Assembly (NCBI RefSeq): GCF_003846135.1
Contig: NZ_RHHM01000003.1
Span: 62,001 to 126,000 of the forward strand
Source of the DNA: Erwinia psidii
GTDB taxonomy: Bacteria; Pseudomonadota; Gammaproteobacteria; Enterobacterales; Enterobacteriaceae
DNA length: 64,000 nt
Reading direction: 5' to 3'
Of the stretch, positions 54,317-64,000 are shown piece after piece. Position 1 is the first letter of the stretch. Each line of letters starts with the position of its first letter. A program made the translations under genes and the position numbers. The notes beneath the pieces are model-generated. The model searched no databases, was not told where the DNA came from, and worked only from the letters and a program-made list of their open reading frames with translations.

Positions 54317-54469
54317 TTACGCGTCGCTGAACAACGCATCTGCCACAGGGCTGGGATTCTCCAGCCCTTTTTTTACTGAGCGCATTATAACCCTGCTATC
54401 TCCGGGCGTACCTGCACCACTGTTCTATAGTTACTGGAGTCAGACACGACCACTACCGGAGCTATGAAC

Positions 54470-56734
54470 ATGTCGAAAGAAACCGATAATGAGGAAATAA
54501 GTCATCTTGCCCCCTCAACCGGACCTGACTCAGCCAGGCCGGGAATGGACACGCTGGTTCCCGGGGATGCTTCCTACAAACCCCTGACGGAACCGACACC
54601 GCCTGGTAAGCAGCCAACGGCGCCGGGCAGCCTGAAGTCACCTGACACCCATAATGCAAAAATCGATGCGCTGGAACCTTTTCGCAAAGGCAGCGAAAAC
54701 TACCCTCTCACCACGAACCAGGGAACGCGTATCGCCAACGATCAGAATTCATTGCGGGCAGGAAACCGGGGACCAACACTGCTGGAAGATTTTATTCTGC
54801 GTGAAAAGATCACCCACTTCGATCATGAACGCATTCCCGAACGCATCGTGCATGCCCGTGGCTCGGCTGCACATGGCTATTTTCAACCCTATCGCGATAT
54901 GAGTGACGTCACCAAAGCAGACTTCCTGCGCTCTGCAGAGCAGCTGACGCCGGTTTTTGTGCGTTTCTCCACCGTTCAGGGCGGCGCCGGATCAGCCGAC
55001 ACCGTGCGCGATATCCGTGGCTGGGCCACCAAATTTTATACCGAAGAAGGGGTGTTCGATTTGGTGGGTAATAACACCCCGGTGTTTTTTATTCAGGACG
55101 CGCATAAATTCCCCGATTTTGTCCACGCGGTAAAACCTGAACCACATAATGAAATCCCGCAGGGCCAGAGTGCACATGACACCTTCTGGGATTACGTCTC
55201 TCTCCAGCCAGAAACCCTGCACAACGTTATCTGGGCAATGTCCGACCGTGGTATTCCACGTAGCTACCGCACGATGGAAGGTTTTGGTATCCATACGTTC
55301 CGGTTTATTAATGCAGCAGGAAAAGCCACTTTTGTGCGTTTTCACTGGAAACCGGTTGCCGGTAAAGCCTCTTTACTGTGGGATGAATCGCAGAAACTCA
55401 CCGGCCGCGATCCCGATTTTCACCGCCGGGATCTCTGGGAAGCCATCGAAGCCGGCGACTACCCGGAATATGAGCTGGGTGTTCAGCTGATCGCAGAAGA
55501 GGATGAGTTTAAATTTGATTTTGATCTGCTTGATGCCACCAAACTTATCCCGGAAGAACTGGTGCCCGTCGAACTGATCGGCAAAATGGTGCTGAACCGA
55601 AATCCTGATAATTTTTTTGCTGAAACAGAGCAGGTGGCTTTTCATCCCGGCCATATTGTTCCGGGCCTGGATTTCACCAACGATCCGCTGTTACAGGGCC
55701 GACTTTTTTCTTATACCGATACGCAAATCAGCCGTCTGGGTGGGCCGAATTTCCATGAAATTCCCATTAACCGCCCCACATGCCCCTATCATAACTTTCA
55801 GCGTCAGGGTATGCACCGGATGGATATTGATACCAACCCGGCTAATTACCAACCCAACTCAATCAATGATAACTGGCCGCGTGAAACGCCCTCTTCGCCA
55901 CATCGTGGCGGGTTCGAAAGCTATCAGGAACGTATCGAGGGCCATAAAGTTCGGGAACGAAGCCCGTCATTTGGCGAGTATTATTCACAGCCCCGACTGT
56001 TCTGGAACAGCCAGACCCCTGTGGAACAACAGCACATTATTGATGCCTTCTCTTTTGAACTGAGCAAAGTGGGAAGAACCTGGATCCGCGAAAGAGTGGT
56101 TGATCATCTGGTACATATTGATGTGTCTCTGGCCAACAGCGTGGCGGAAAATCTCGGGATCGCCCTCTCTGACGAACAAATGCACACCGCACCGCCAAAA
56201 GATGTTAACGGTCTGAAAAAAGACGCCAGTCTGAGTCTTTACGCCGTGCCCAGCGGTTCGATAAAAGGCCGTCAGGTGGCGCTGTTACTCAGTGATGGCG
56301 TACTGGCAGCAGACGTTCTGGCGATCCTTCAGGAACTGAAGGTGCATGGCGTACACAGCAAACTGCTGGCGCCGCATATGGGTCATGTCCGTGCCAGCGA
56401 CGGTTCTCATCTGCCGGTTGATGCTACCTTTAGCGGTCAGCCATCATTAACGTTCGACGCGGTGATCGTTCCTGATGGCAATATCGATGCGCTGCTGCTC
56501 AGTGGTGATGCTCGTTACTTCCTGTTGGAGGCCTATAAACATCTGAAAGTGATCGGTCTGAGCGGCGATGCCCGCCGTTTCAAATCCCAGTTTGGTCTTA
56601 CCGATGACCAACAGGAGGAAGGCCTTATTGCTGAAAGTAAAGCGGAAGGCGTACTGATGAGTGAATTCCTTACCACGATGGCGGCGCACCGTGTCTGGTC
56701 ACGCAGTCAGAAAGCGCTCACCGTTCCTGCTTAG
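54470..56734 (+). CDS. katE: Catalase HPII
   Basis: The 754-aa large-subunit catalase has the N-terminal extension typical of HPII ([20 protein letters not shown]). The heme-active-site His lies in [16 protein letters not shown], Asn in [12 protein letters not shown], and the proximal Tyr region is [15 protein letters not shown]-terminal flavodoxin-like domain ([24 protein letters not shown]) completes it. It decomposes hydrogen peroxide in stationary phase and is RpoS-dependent in E. coli. The ATG at 54470 has better ribosome-site spacing than the one at 54464. Confidence 0.95.
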   Translation: MSKETDNEEISHLAPSTGPDSARPGMDTLVPGDASYKPLTEPTPPGKQPTAPGSLKSPDTHNAKIDALEPFRKGSENYPLTTNQGTRIANDQNSLRAGNRGPTLLEDFILREKITHFDHERIPERIVHARGSAAHGYFQPYRDMSDVTKADFLRSAEQLTPVFVRFSTVQGGAGSADTVRDIRGWATKFYTEEGVFDLVGNNTPVFFIQDAHKFPDFVHAVKPEPHNEIPQGQSAHDTFWDYVSLQPETLHNVIWAMSDRGIPRSYRTMEGFGIHTFRFINAAGKATFVRFHWKPVAGKASLLWDESQKLTGRDPDFHRRDLWEAIEAGDYPEYELGVQLIAEEDEFKFDFDLLDATKLIPEELVPVELIGKMVLNRNPDNFFAETEQVAFHPGHIVPGLDFTNDPLLQGRLFSYTDTQISRLGGPNFHEIPINRPTCPYHNFQRQGMHRMDIDTNPANYQPNSINDNWPRETPSSPHRGGFESYQERIEGHKVRERSPSFGEYYSQPRLFWNSQTPVEQQHIIDAFSFELSKVGRTWIRERVVDHLVHIDVSLANSVAENLGIALSDEQMHTAPPKDVNGLKKDASLSLYAVPSGSIKGRQVALLLSDGVLAADVLAILQELKVHGVHSKLLAPHMGHVRASDGSHLPVDATFSGQPSLTFDAVIVPDGNIDALLLSGDARYFLLEAYKHLKVIGLSGDARRFKSQFGLTDDQQEEGLIAESKAEGVLMSEFLTTMAAHRVWSRSQKALTVPA

Positions 56735-56934
56735 TAAGTTGGTTGTCAGTGAAGTGATCATTGGTCGGCCAGTGAAAAGTCAGTACCTGTCAGTGTGCAA
56801 TCTGACAGGGATCCTGGAGCGAGAGTTAAGAATACGTTAAGCACTGTAAGAAACAGACAACAGCAAGACCTTCCCCCTTGTGTTTTCGCTGGCCCGGAGT
56901 AATGTTAGCCTCAGTCTGAACCAGGAGAAACTGT

Positions 56935-57318
56935 ATGAAAAAGGTGATAAGTACTCTGCTTTCCCTAACGTTATTATCGCCCGTGCTGGTTTCCGCTCAT
57001 CCCGGTGGTTGGGACCGTGGTCCCGGCCCAGGCTGGGGGCATGGCGGGGGCCACGGTCCCGGACGGCTGTCCATTCTCCCTGACGCCGCTGCCGCTGTGA
57101 TTATCGGCGGACTGACCTACTATGCGCTGAATGGCATGTATTATCAGCGGCAGAATGATAACACCTATGTCGTGGTCCAGCCTCCGGCAGAACGCCTCAG
57201 CGGCAGTATGAATGCGGTGGATTACAACGGTGAGCGTTTCTACGTGCAGTATGGTCACTACTATCGTCGCGACATAGATGGTCGCTATCTGGAAGTCCCG
57301 CGCCCGCCGGGACTGTAA
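56935..57318 (+). CDS. Secreted Gly-rich small protein (DUF6515-like)
   Basis: The 127-aa protein has a signal peptide (MKKVISTLLSLTLLSPVLVS, cut after SAHP or nearby), a Gly/Pro/His-rich segment (GGWDRGPGPGWGHGG) and a compact domain with TYYALNGMYYQRQNDNTYVV and VQYGHYYRRDIDGRYLEV. It looks like a periplasmic or outer-surface protein. The YYxLNGxYY pattern fits DUF6515. The function is unknown. It lies between katE and osmE with a CAGGAGAAA ribosome site. Confidence 0.75.
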   Translation: MKKVISTLLSLTLLSPVLVSAHPGGWDRGPGPGWGHGGGHGPGRLSILPDAAAAVIIGGLTYYALNGMYYQRQNDNTYVVVQPPAERLSGSMNAVDYNGERFYVQYGHYYRRDIDGRYLEVPRPPGL

Positions 57319-57324
57319 ACGGGA

Positions 57325-57357
57325 TAAAAAAACGGTCACCTGGGTGACCATTTTTTT
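57325..57357. terminator. Bidirectional terminator between the DUF6515 gene and osmE
   Basis: The hairpin GGTCACC-TGG-GGTGACC type is flanked by a run of A on the left and T on the right (TTTTTTTAC), fitting termination of the two convergent genes. Confidence 0.75.
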
Positions 57358-57373
57358 ACTGACAGTGATACGA

Positions 57374-57709
57374 TTACTGGCCAGTCTGCGGATCGGTATC
57401 GTAGTCTTTACAGCTCTGGAAGCCATAGTTCATTACGCGACCATTATCGCTGTAGCTGACGAAGTAGGTCTGCAATTTGCCATCACGCTGACCAATAACA
57501 TAGGTCTGACAGGTACCACGAGCATGAACCATGGTGATTTCAGTGGAAGGTGGACCTGCGATATCTCTCACCTGCTGGCGCGTCATCCCCTTCTTCACAT
57601 CCTGAACAACAGGTTTTGTGACATAGCTTTCCGCACGGTCATAGGCAGTACAGCCCGATAAAACAGCCAGAGCCACTGCAGCACCAATAAATCCTGTTAC
57701 TTTATTCAT
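57374..57709 (-). CDS. osmE: Osmotically induced lipoprotein OsmE
   Basis: The 111-aa protein has a signal peptide with lipobox LSGC, then TAYDRAESYVTKPVVQDVKK and ITMVHARGTCQTYVIGQRDG, with DYDTDPQ near the end. These match OsmE (SmpA/OmlA-like fold). In E. coli it is induced by osmotic stress through RpoS. It precedes nadE as in E. coli. Confidence 0.93.
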   Translation of the reverse strand: MNKVTGFIGAAVALAVLSGCTAYDRAESYVTKPVVQDVKKGMTRQQVRDIAGPPSTEITMVHARGTCQTYVIGQRDGKLQTYFVSYSDNGRVMNYGFQSCKDYDTDPQTGQ

Positions 57710-58559
57710 GTTTTTTTATTCCTCTGAGATTATCCATACAAGGATAAGCCTGGAGCATAAAGGTAGATTAATCAACTTTATGGCAAAGAAAAACCCCGAG
57801 CCAGGCAAACTGATAAAGGCATTTTTGACCATGCGCGCCTGATTTAAGTCTGAAAAGCGGAAAAACACAACCGGGAGACCTCGCAATAAGCGATGAATGT
57901 AGCCGTACCAACCGCTGGACGCCATCGTAACGATAAAGAGCGCACGCCGTTGTTTCCGCCCTGGCAGGCTTCTGTACGCGGGCATGTCACAACTGGCAAC
58001 AGTGGTCCGTCATTACACTGATAAAAGCGTTTTTGCAGAAAGGGGCCGGCATCGGCTTGATACGCAATTGGTACCTATCCAGCGGACCGCCATGATTGAC
58101 CTGCTCACACCACTGGCAGGCCAACACAGGTTGCACTGCCGTGAAGTGGAGGCGTCGCTGACGCCACGCGTAAACGAATGATCGCCACAATGATGGCTGA
58201 AGCCGGCAGGTAGATATTGCCTGTTGAACAGGACTGTCCACGGCTTACCAGATCTGAGAGAAGATCCACGTTGTGCTGATGAAGTGACTCAAATTACTCC
58301 CCAATAAGCCTCGCTGGAGCCACCCTGCTCTCTCTGTAATCGACTGAATCAATTGCTGTTTACTGCCACACAAAAGACAGGTCATCAGCCTACAGAAGCG
58401 TCGGAACTGCCCTGTTAAAGGGTAAAACGGCTGATTTATCGGCGAAAGGTCGGCTGCCGACGGGATTGAATCTTGTTGTTTGCCCGCTGGCGAGTTAGTT
58501 TTACAGCAGATCTTACCGTCACTGCCTGTCCGGCACGTACTGAATTTGAGGAGAGATAA
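57710..58559. other. Long intergenic region upstream of nadE without a clear gene
   Basis: This 850-bp stretch between divergent osmE and nadE is much longer than the E. coli gap. Open frames (57716-57985 on the reverse strand, 57984-58181 forward) are short and lack ribosome sites or recognised motifs. It reads like decayed sequence, with several stop-interrupted fragments, but I cannot identify a parent gene. The nadE promoter should be near 58400-58550. Confidence 0.45.
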
Positions 58560-59387
58560 ATGGCTTTACAACAGGAAATCATCAGCGCACTTGGCGTAAA
58601 ACCGACCATTGAGGTGAAACAGGAGATCCGTACCAGCGTGGATTTTCTGAAATCTTACCTGAAAGCCAACCCGTTTATCAAAACGCTGGTTCTCGGCCTG
58701 AGCGGTGGCCAGGACTCCACTCTGACCGGCAAACTCAGTCAGATTGCCATCAGTGAACTACGCGCTGAGACGGGCGACCAGGGCCTGCAATTTATCGCGG
58801 TACGTCTGCCCTATGGTGTACAGGCTGATGAACAGGATTGCCAGGATGCGATTACTTTTATCCAGCCGGACCGTGTGATCACGGTAAATATCAAAGAGGC
58901 TGTACAGGCCAGCGAGAAAGCACTGCGCGAGGCGGGCATTACCCTGTCAGACTATATTCGTGGCAATGAGAAAGCCCGTGAACGTATGAAGGCCCAGTAC
59001 AGCATCGCTGGCATGACATCAGGCGTGGTGGTGGGAACCGATCATGCGGCCGAAGCCGTAACCGGTTTTTTCACAAAATATGGTGATGGCGGCACCGATA
59101 TCAATCCGATCTTCCGTCTTAACAAAGGCCAGGGAAAACAACTGCTGAAAGCGCTGGGCTGTCCTGAGCATCTTTACCTTAAGCATCCGACCGCTGACCT
59201 TGAAGATGACCGTCCGGGCCTGCAGGACGAAATCGCGCTGGGCGTGACCTATCAGCAGATAGACTGGTATCTCGAAGGCCAGAGTATCGATCCGACTGCC
59301 AGCAAAATCATTGAGGGCTGGTATCTTAAAACCGAACACAAACGGCGTCCGCCTGTTACCGTGTTTGATGACTTTTGGAAAAAATAG
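58560..59387 (+). CDS. nadE: Ammonia-dependent NAD synthetase
   Basis: The 275-aa enzyme has the PPi-loop [27 protein letters not shown], and the [12 protein letters not shown] and [12 protein letters not shown]-type C-terminal blocks. It makes NAD from nicotinic acid adenine dinucleotide, ATP and ammonia. No glutaminase domain is present. GAGGAGAGATAA is a strong ribosome site. Confidence 0.96.
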   Translation: MALQQEIISALGVKPTIEVKQEIRTSVDFLKSYLKANPFIKTLVLGLSGGQDSTLTGKLSQIAISELRAETGDQGLQFIAVRLPYGVQADEQDCQDAITFIQPDRVITVNIKEAVQASEKALREAGITLSDYIRGNEKARERMKAQYSIAGMTSGVVVGTDHAAEAVTGFFTKYGDGGTDINPIFRLNKGQGKQLLKALGCPEHLYLKHPTADLEDDRPGLQDEIALGVTYQQIDWYLEGQSIDPTASKIIEGWYLKTEHKRRPPVTVFDDFWKK

Positions 59388-59626
59388 CCGAGCTCATCAG
59401 GCTTAACGTTATGATTTATAAAAAATTAAATTAACGCGATGCCGGAACGCCAGTGGACTGGCGTCCCCTCCCGCTGGCACGGCCTGCATTATTCACAAAT
59501 CAGCGATGCCCTGTGACATTTTTCGCCCTGGTCCGTGGTAAATCGGCCTCCGGTGTCTGTAACAACGAAGCGTCATGCAGACCGGCGACTGAATGACGCT
59601 TTTTTCTCCGACAGCCCTCTGCTATG

Positions 59627-59642
59627 CTGTATATGTAACCAG
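59627..59642 (+). promoter_or_regulatory. LexA box upstream of cho
   Basis: CTG-TATATGTAAC-CAG is a full CTG-N10-CAG operator with the TATAT core of the consensus. It lies 17 bp before the cho start codon. E. coli cho is SOS-induced. Confidence 0.85.
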
Positions 59643-59658
59643 TAAAACGGAGCGTCAT

Positions 59659-60522
59659 GTGGCAAAACGTGCAGCCAGCCCCAGGCTGGAATCTGAAACA
59701 GCATCAATCTATCAGTATCCCGAACATTTGCGTTCTTCGCTGGCGCCGTTGCCTTCCCTGCCCGGCGTTTATGTCTTTCATGGTGAGAGCGACAGCATGC
59801 CGCTCTATATCGGCAAGAGCATCAACATCCGTAGCCGCGTAATGTCGCATTTACGTAATGCAGACGAAGCCAAAATGCTACGTCTGGCACGACATATTTC
59901 CTTTATTACCACCGCCGGAGAACTGGGCGCACTGCTGCTGGAAGCACAGATGATTAAAACCCGGCAACCGTTATTCAATAAAAGACTGCGAAAAAATCGC
60001 CAGCTTTGCTCGTTGCATATCAGCGGTACAAAGCCGGTGGTGGTTTATGCAAAAGAAGTGAATTTCTCTCACACACCGAATCTTTTTGGTCTCTGGTCCA
60101 GCCGTCGGGCTGCACTGGAAACCCTGTACAGGATTGCCGATGAACAGCGTCTCTGCCTGGGGTTGCTGGGGCTGGAGAACGTCCGCCTGAAACAGGCCTG
60201 CTTTCGTGCCAGTCTGGGGCGTTGTGCCGGTGCCTGCTGCGGCCTTGAGCCTGTCGATGCTCATCATCAACGCTTACTGGCGGCACTGGAGCGCGTTCGC
60301 GTGCGCTGCTGGCCATGGCAGGGTGCCGTGGGAGTGGTGGAAGAAGGCAAGATGTGCAGGCAGATCCACGTTATCAATAACTGGTTTTATCTGGGTTCAG
60401 TGAGTGATATTGCCGCCGCAGGCGATTTAACTTCGACACCACAGGGCTTCGACAGTGACGGTTATAAAATCCTGTGCAAACCGATAATCAGTGGCAGCTA
60501 CCCGGTAATCCCGCTCTTCTGA
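59659..60522 (+). CDS. cho: Excinuclease Cho (UvrC homolog)
   Basis: The 287-aa protein has a GIY-YIG nuclease domain, SLPGVYVFHGESDSMPLYIGK then SINIRSRVMSHLRN, and the ALLLEAQMIKTRQPLFNKRL block found in UvrC. It makes the 3' incision in nucleotide-excision repair for bulky lesions. I start at the GTG at 59659 (GGAG six bases upstream); the longer frame begins before the LexA box. A small Cys cluster (RCAGACCG) is conserved in Cho. Confidence 0.93.
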   Translation: MAKRAASPRLESETASIYQYPEHLRSSLAPLPSLPGVYVFHGESDSMPLYIGKSINIRSRVMSHLRNADEAKMLRLARHISFITTAGELGALLLEAQMIKTRQPLFNKRLRKNRQLCSLHISGTKPVVVYAKEVNFSHTPNLFGLWSSRRAALETLYRIADEQRLCLGLLGLENVRLKQACFRASLGRCAGACCGLEPVDAHHQRLLAALERVRVRCWPWQGAVGVVEEGKMCRQIHVINNWFYLGSVSDIAAAGDLTSTPQGFDSDGYKILCKPIISGSYPVIPLF

Positions 60523-60614
60523 GCGTCACAAAACAAAACCGCCGACGCTGTCCACGGCCCTCAGGGCGAGTATGAACAACGGCGGCGGTTTCAGTTGAAA
60601 CAGGCAGAGGACAA

Positions 60615-61103
60615 TCAGTCCTCAGCGTGATCCATCTTACCTTCCCTGTGCGGCTTTTCCGTCAGACGTTTCTCAAAGTTCTGATTAAACTGTTTTTTCT
60701 GCTCGGGCGTCAGCACGTTGTACATTTTATTCTGTGTTTCCAGCATCTTCAGCGCACGCGCTTTACCGTTTGCCGCCATCTGACTGGCCTGTGCATCTGC
60801 TTTAGCCTGGTCGAAGGTGTCAGAAGCGATAATGCTCTGTATCGCACGACGCTCATCAACTGAAGGTTCTGGCATGTCTTTATGTGCATCCTTCATAATG
60901 GTGTGCATCTGCTGTTTCTGTGCCTGCGTCAGATTCAGATCTTTAAACATCTCATGCGGACCACCGTGACGTGGTGGTTTATGCATCATTGGCTTATCGG
61001 CCCCGGCCGGTGGAGGAGTAATGTTATCTGCCGCAGCATGAACAATATTGGCAGCGCCCATGGCCAGAGTCATAGCAACAACCAGAGAAGTTAATTTACG
61101 CAT
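60615..61103 (-). CDS. spy: Periplasmic ATP-independent chaperone Spy
   Basis: The 162-aa protein has a Sec signal (cut after VHA), a Pro/Met/His-rich linker (KPMMHKPPRHGG) and two LTxxQ-type motifs, LNLTQAQKQQMH and VLTPEQKKQFN, characteristic of the Spy/CpxP family. It forms a cradle-shaped dimer and stabilises unfolded proteins. In E. coli it is activated by BaeR/CpxR; I did not find a clear operator. Confidence 0.92.
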   Translation of the reverse strand: MRKLTSLVVAMTLAMGAANIVHAAADNITPPPAGADKPMMHKPPRHGGPHEMFKDLNLTQAQKQQMHTIMKDAHKDMPEPSVDERRAIQSIIASDTFDQAKADAQASQMAANGKARALKMLETQNKMYNVLTPEQKKQFNQNFEKRLTEKPHREGKMDHAED

Positions 61104-61818
61104 ATTATTTTCCTTACTGTTGGGTCTGTGCCGACTCAGCGTCGGGGTGTCGGAAATAAGTTTATTGTGCTCAACGTCAAGTACTCTTAAGGAGAGTAAA
61201 ACCCTGAAAGCATAAAAGATAAAAAGCAGGCGATCATGGAGAGATTGCGGAGATTATCGTGAAGAATTGCAAAAAGATATTAATTAAAAGCAATTAATGC
61301 AGAAATTATGGTCAAGTGTAATACAACCACCAGAATAGGGAAAGGATTAAGTAAATATAATCAGGTCCGCCAGGATGGTCAAAAATAGCCAGAAAGAGAG
61401 AAATAAAGTCGCCATTATCATGCGTATCCACTTTTACAGAAAAAATAATTTCATGTCGTTAAGGAAATAAGAAATTAGCCAGTAACTCTGACACAGTAAT
61501 GGCATTTTCTTATCTTGCCTCCGTTGCGCGTGCTGGCCTGCTGTCGCGTCGGAAGTAAGACTGACAGGACTGTTCGCTTTTTGCGCCAGCCGACTGCTAT
61601 GCGGGAATATGCTGACATTAAGTATTGACTGGCCCAACGCATTCCCCGCAGCTGGTGCCACAATGTACTGAAAACGATAACGCCTCTCGGGCGATGAAAC
61701 AGCAACGCAACCGGCCTGCACTGTATTGCGTCAATGCGTCAATGCGTCAATGCGTCAATGCGTCAATGCGGCATTTTACCAGCGCCCGCCTGATAACGGG
61801 TTAAGATTACAGCGCCGA
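61104..61818. other. Intergenic region spy-ycgN with a tandem microsatellite
   Basis: This 715-bp stretch holds the spy promoter (61104-61250, AT-rich) and no convincing gene. A reverse frame at 61434-61721 and a forward frame at 61726-62034 lack ribosome sites and coding-like features. An 8-bp tandem repeat lies at 61727-61770. Confidence 0.5.
61727..61770. repeat. Tandem repeat of TGCGTCAA (5.5 copies)
   Basis: TGCGTCAA occurs five times head to tail from 61727 to 61766, with a half copy TGCG after it. The unit length is 8 bp. It is 49 bp beyond the ycgN stop. Confidence 0.9.
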
Positions 61819-62259
61819 CTAACCGTGTGGATGATTAATAATATGCTCTTCCCAATCCGTTACTTCGCTTTCCCGCACCGCAATATGTCTTACCGAAATG
61901 CGTTGCGCGTGCATAGCAGCTTTCGAACCGGTTCGCAGGGGATGCCAGACCGGCAAATGCTTTCCTTCTGCCAACACCCTGTAGGCACAACTGGGCGGAA
62001 GCCAGGAAAAGGTGGGCAAATTTTCGCGGGTTAACTTGATACAGTCTTCTTCATACTCAAAACGACGTTCGTAGTGACGACACTGGCAGGTTTTGATATT
62101 TAACTGGTTGCAGGCAACGTTGGTAAAATAGATTTCGTCCGTATCGGCATCCTGTAATTTGTTGAGACAGCACTGACCACATCCATCACATAAGGACTCC
62201 CATTCCTCATCAGTCATTTGCTCCAGCGTTTTACGCTGCCAGAAAGGGCTCTCAGTCAT
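61819..62259 (-). CDS. ycgN: UPF0260 Cys-cluster protein YcgN
   Basis: The 146-aa protein has [19 protein letters not shown], the C-x2-C-x2-CC cluster of the YkgJ/YcgN zinc/iron-chelate family, a further Cys set ([17 protein letters not shown]) and [15 protein letters not shown]. The function is unknown. It is followed upstream by ycgM in the conserved ycgN-ycgM order. Confidence 0.92.
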   Translation of the reverse strand: MTESPFWQRKTLEQMTDEEWESLCDGCGQCCLNKLQDADTDEIYFTNVACNQLNIKTCQCRHYERRFEYEEDCIKLTRENLPTFSWLPPSCAYRVLAEGKHLPVWHPLRTGSKAAMHAQRISVRHIAVRESEVTDWEEHIINHPHG

Positions 62260-62275
62260 GCTCGTGTCCTGTTAA

Positions 62276-62310
62276 TAAAAAAAGCCCGCACCTTATAAAC
62301 AGTTCGGGCT
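62276..62310 (-). terminator. Terminator after ycgM
   Basis: Leftward AGCCCGAA...TGCGGGCT is followed by seven T. It lies 14 bp past the ycgM stop and before the ycgN start. Confidence 0.7.
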
Positions 62311-62323
62311 GGAGATGCAAGTC

Positions 62324-62983
62324 CTACAGGACGCGGGTAGCAATACCATAGCCACCCAGTGAAACCTCAAGCTTATCACCCGAAGCCATCGGACCAACGC
62401 CTTCAGGCGTACCGGTGATCACAATATCCCCTGCACGCAACGTAAAGAACCGGCTCATGTAGGCAATCAGTGGGAGGATTTTGTGGATCATATCCTGGGT
62501 ATTGCCATACTGACGCACTTCACCATTGACCACCAGCTTTAGCTCCGTATTCTGAGGATCGGCGTCAAATTCATTAACAGGAATAAACCCGGAAACAGGA
62601 CAGGAATTGTCAAACGCCTTCGCTTTTTCCCATGGCTGCCCCGCCTTTTTGCATCCCGCCTGCACGTCACGCAGCGTCAGGTCCAGCGCAACGCCATAGC
62701 CTGCAATCGCTTTAGCAACATGCTCTTCAGAAGCCTGTTTCAGGGTTGAACCAATCAACACAGCCAGTTCGACTTCATGGTGCACCGCGCCCAGTGCGCC
62801 CGGTATCGATAACGGCTGACGAAGATCACAGAGCGCGGTTTCAGGCTTAATAAAGATCACCGGTTCAACGGGCACGGCGTTACCCATCTCTTTAATGTGT
62901 TTTGCATAGTTGCTTCCGACGCAAACCACCTTGCTTACCGGATAGTCTAATAACGCGCCCTGCCAGTTGTGATGTTGATACAT
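62324..62983 (-). CDS. ycgM: Fumarylacetoacetate hydrolase family protein YcgM
   Basis: This 219-aa protein has the FAH fold: VVCVGSNYAKHIKEMGN, the metal ligands in HHEVELAVLIG (Glu-x-Glu), LDLTLRDVQAGCKKAG, GEVRQYGNTQDMIHKI and ITGTPEGVGPM. Members hydrolyse or decarboxylate 2-oxo acids such as acylpyruvates or oxaloacetate. It lies between ycgL and ycgN. Confidence 0.94.
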   Translation of the reverse strand: MYQHHNWQGALLDYPVSKVVCVGSNYAKHIKEMGNAVPVEPVIFIKPETALCDLRQPLSIPGALGAVHHEVELAVLIGSTLKQASEEHVAKAIAGYGVALDLTLRDVQAGCKKAGQPWEKAKAFDNSCPVSGFIPVNEFDADPQNTELKLVVNGEVRQYGNTQDMIHKILPLIAYMSRFFTLRAGDIVITGTPEGVGPMASGDKLEVSLGGYGIATRVL

Positions 62984-63198
62984 GTCGTTCCCCTACCTGT
63001 GGTAAGCGTGGATGCTCAGTCGTTGAACACCCTTCTGTTGTCGTGCCTGACGCCGGACTGCGCCCAGGTTTACTCTCGCTGGTAGCACATTCTCTGTCAG
63101 ACAGTATTCATCATGGTGTCTTTAAATCGCCCGGTTTGTAATTTAAATGACGAACAACGGGGCGGCGCTGGTTCGAATATGTTCAGCAAAAATCACGG

Positions 63199-63474
63199 TT
63201 AATTATTTTTATCTTTTGCCAGATGACAGGTAAGCAAGTTTTCCACCGGTGGCGGAACCTGTAAATAATACCCCTGCTCTTTCAGCGACGTTTTTACTTT
63301 GCCTAAATCAGCGTTCGCAAGGCTTTTCGAGCCATCCAGTGGCAATAACATTGCCAGCTTTGGCTGACCAAAACCCTGAAGCAGTTCAGCAGGAACTCGA
63401 CTGAAATCGTCTTTTTTTTCGACATACAGATAAGTCTGATCTCTTTTGGGGCTTCTGTAGATTGCACAATACAT
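63199..63474 (-). CDS. ycgL: YcgL domain protein
   Basis: From the ATG at 63474 the 91-aa product reads [20 protein letters not shown] and [20 protein letters not shown], a YcgL family match. A longer frame to 63645 overlaps the minC promoter and lacks a ribosome site. It is divergent from minC as in E. coli. The function is unknown. Confidence 0.92.
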   Translation of the reverse strand: MYCAIYRSPKRDQTYLYVEKKDDFSRVPAELLQGFGQPKLAMLLPLDGSKSLANADLGKVKTSLKEQGYYLQVPPPVENLLTCHLAKDKNN

Positions 63475-63629
63475 ATTTTTACCCGAATTCAACTGGATGG
63501 TCACTTGCCTGAATATAGCAGTAACTATAACATGCTTGCAGATCTTAAGAATATTGCCCCATCGCGATGCGCTGCCACACTGGCAGTCTGATCCAGGGGA
63601 ATGCGAAATAACAGGACTGAGCGCGACAG

Positions 63630-64000
63630 ATGTCACAAACGCCAATAGAGTTGAAAGGCAGCAGTTTTACTTTGTCTGTTGTTCATTTACACCACAGCGA
63701 TCCCGATGTAGTTCAGCAGGCATTAAAGGACAAAATCAGTCAGGCCCCTGCCTTTCTGAAAAACGCGCCAGTGGTGCTCAATGTCGCCTCGTTAACCAGC
63801 GAGTCAGACTGGCTACAGATACAGCAGGCCGTTTCTTCCACCGGCTTGCATATTGTTGGCGTCAGCGGGTGTAAAGACCCACAGCTCAAACACGCCATTG
63901 CCGGTGCGGGTCTGCCGCTATTGTCCGAGGGGAAGGAGCAGAAAAAAAGCGGCGATGTTACCGATACCGTTAAACCTGCCGGGCCTGCTGCTGTCAAAAC
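63630..64000 (+). CDS. minC: Septum site-determining protein MinC, N-terminal part
   Basis: The first 123 codons are visible: [33 protein letters not shown], and [20 protein letters not shown], the MinC N-domain that opposes FtsZ polymerisation. The linker ([12 protein letters not shown]) begins near 100. The gene runs off the window end. The start ATG at 63630 follows AGGACTGAGCGCG. Confidence 0.95.
   Translation, partial: MSQTPIELKGSSFTLSVVHLHHSDPDVVQQALKDKISQAPAFLKNAPVVLNVASLTSESDWLQIQQAVSSTGLHIVGVSGCKDPQLKHAIAGAGLPLLSEGKEQKKSGDVTDTVKPAGPAAVK

Noticed and set aside
57716-58181. Two ORFs in the osmE-nadE gap
   Set aside because: Short, without ribosome sites and with shadow-like composition; kept only as an unexplained region.
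61434-61721. Reverse ORF of 95 codons between spy and ycgN
   Set aside because: No ribosome site or coding-like pattern, and no similarity that I recognise.
63170-63200. GGTTCGAAT resembling a tRNA T-loop
   Set aside because: No acceptor or anticodon stem could be built around it. No tRNA gene was found in the window.

Overview
The window is a stretch of a gammaproteobacterial, Enterobacterales-type chromosome (Erwinia/Pantoea-like, inferred from gene order plus protein similarity that I recall, not from a search). The backbone follows an Escherichia coli-like order: selO, ydiV, nlpC, btuD (decayed), btuE | ihfA, pheT, pheS, pheM, rplT, rpmI, infC, thrS | ydiY, yniA, yniB, yniC, ydjM, tcyP, katE | osmE, nadE, cho, spy | ycgN, ycgM, ycgL, minC. 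Two blocks interrupt it: a prophage between btuE and ihfA, and a bacteriocin (microcin-type) secretion cluster between thrS and ydiY.

The prophage runs from about 3.79 to 34.14 kb and is bounded by a 31-bp direct repeat (3793-3823 and 34111-34141) that is also the Rho-independent terminator of ihfA. It is a P2-group temperate myophage and a mosaic. Integrase, C repressor, Cox and the gpA replication protein are P2-like. The tail genes (DUF2586-like sheath, DUF2597-like tube, DUF2590 protein, fused hub/spike) look like the HP1/K139 branch. Terminase ATPase, portal and an Ogr/Delta zinc-finger activator read rightward. Scaffold, capsid, small terminase, completion, tail, lysis, baseplate and fibre genes read leftward from a divergent control region near 22.1 kb. 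The early operon carries a cytosine methylase and a Dam-family protein that has lost its DPPY catalytic segment. Next to attL lie a DUF2778/L,D-transpeptidase-like toxin candidate, a small membrane (immunity?) protein, and immediately after them one solitary 29-nt type I-E CRISPR repeat with no array. That repeat is a candidate RNA-based anti-CRISPR. A degraded second copy of the integrase 3' end just outside attL suggests an earlier related prophage used the same site.

The secretion island (42.1-48.3 kb) has a 64-aa double-glycine, GxxxG-rich microcin precursor, then, after a terminator, an HlyD-type adaptor, a C39-peptidase ABC exporter, an acyltransferase-like protein and a dedicated outer-membrane factor. 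No conventional immunity gene is seen. The acyltransferase-like gene inside the export operon is the unusual part.

Other points: BtuD is a clear multi-frameshift pseudogene and btuC is missing, so the B12 ABC importer is lost while btuE and nlpC remain. The thrS-infC-rpmI-rplT-pheM-pheS-pheT-ihfA operon is intact, with the ATT start of infC and a Phe-rich leader peptide. CTG-N10-CAG LexA boxes precede cho and ydjM. Several stretches without a gene are described individually.
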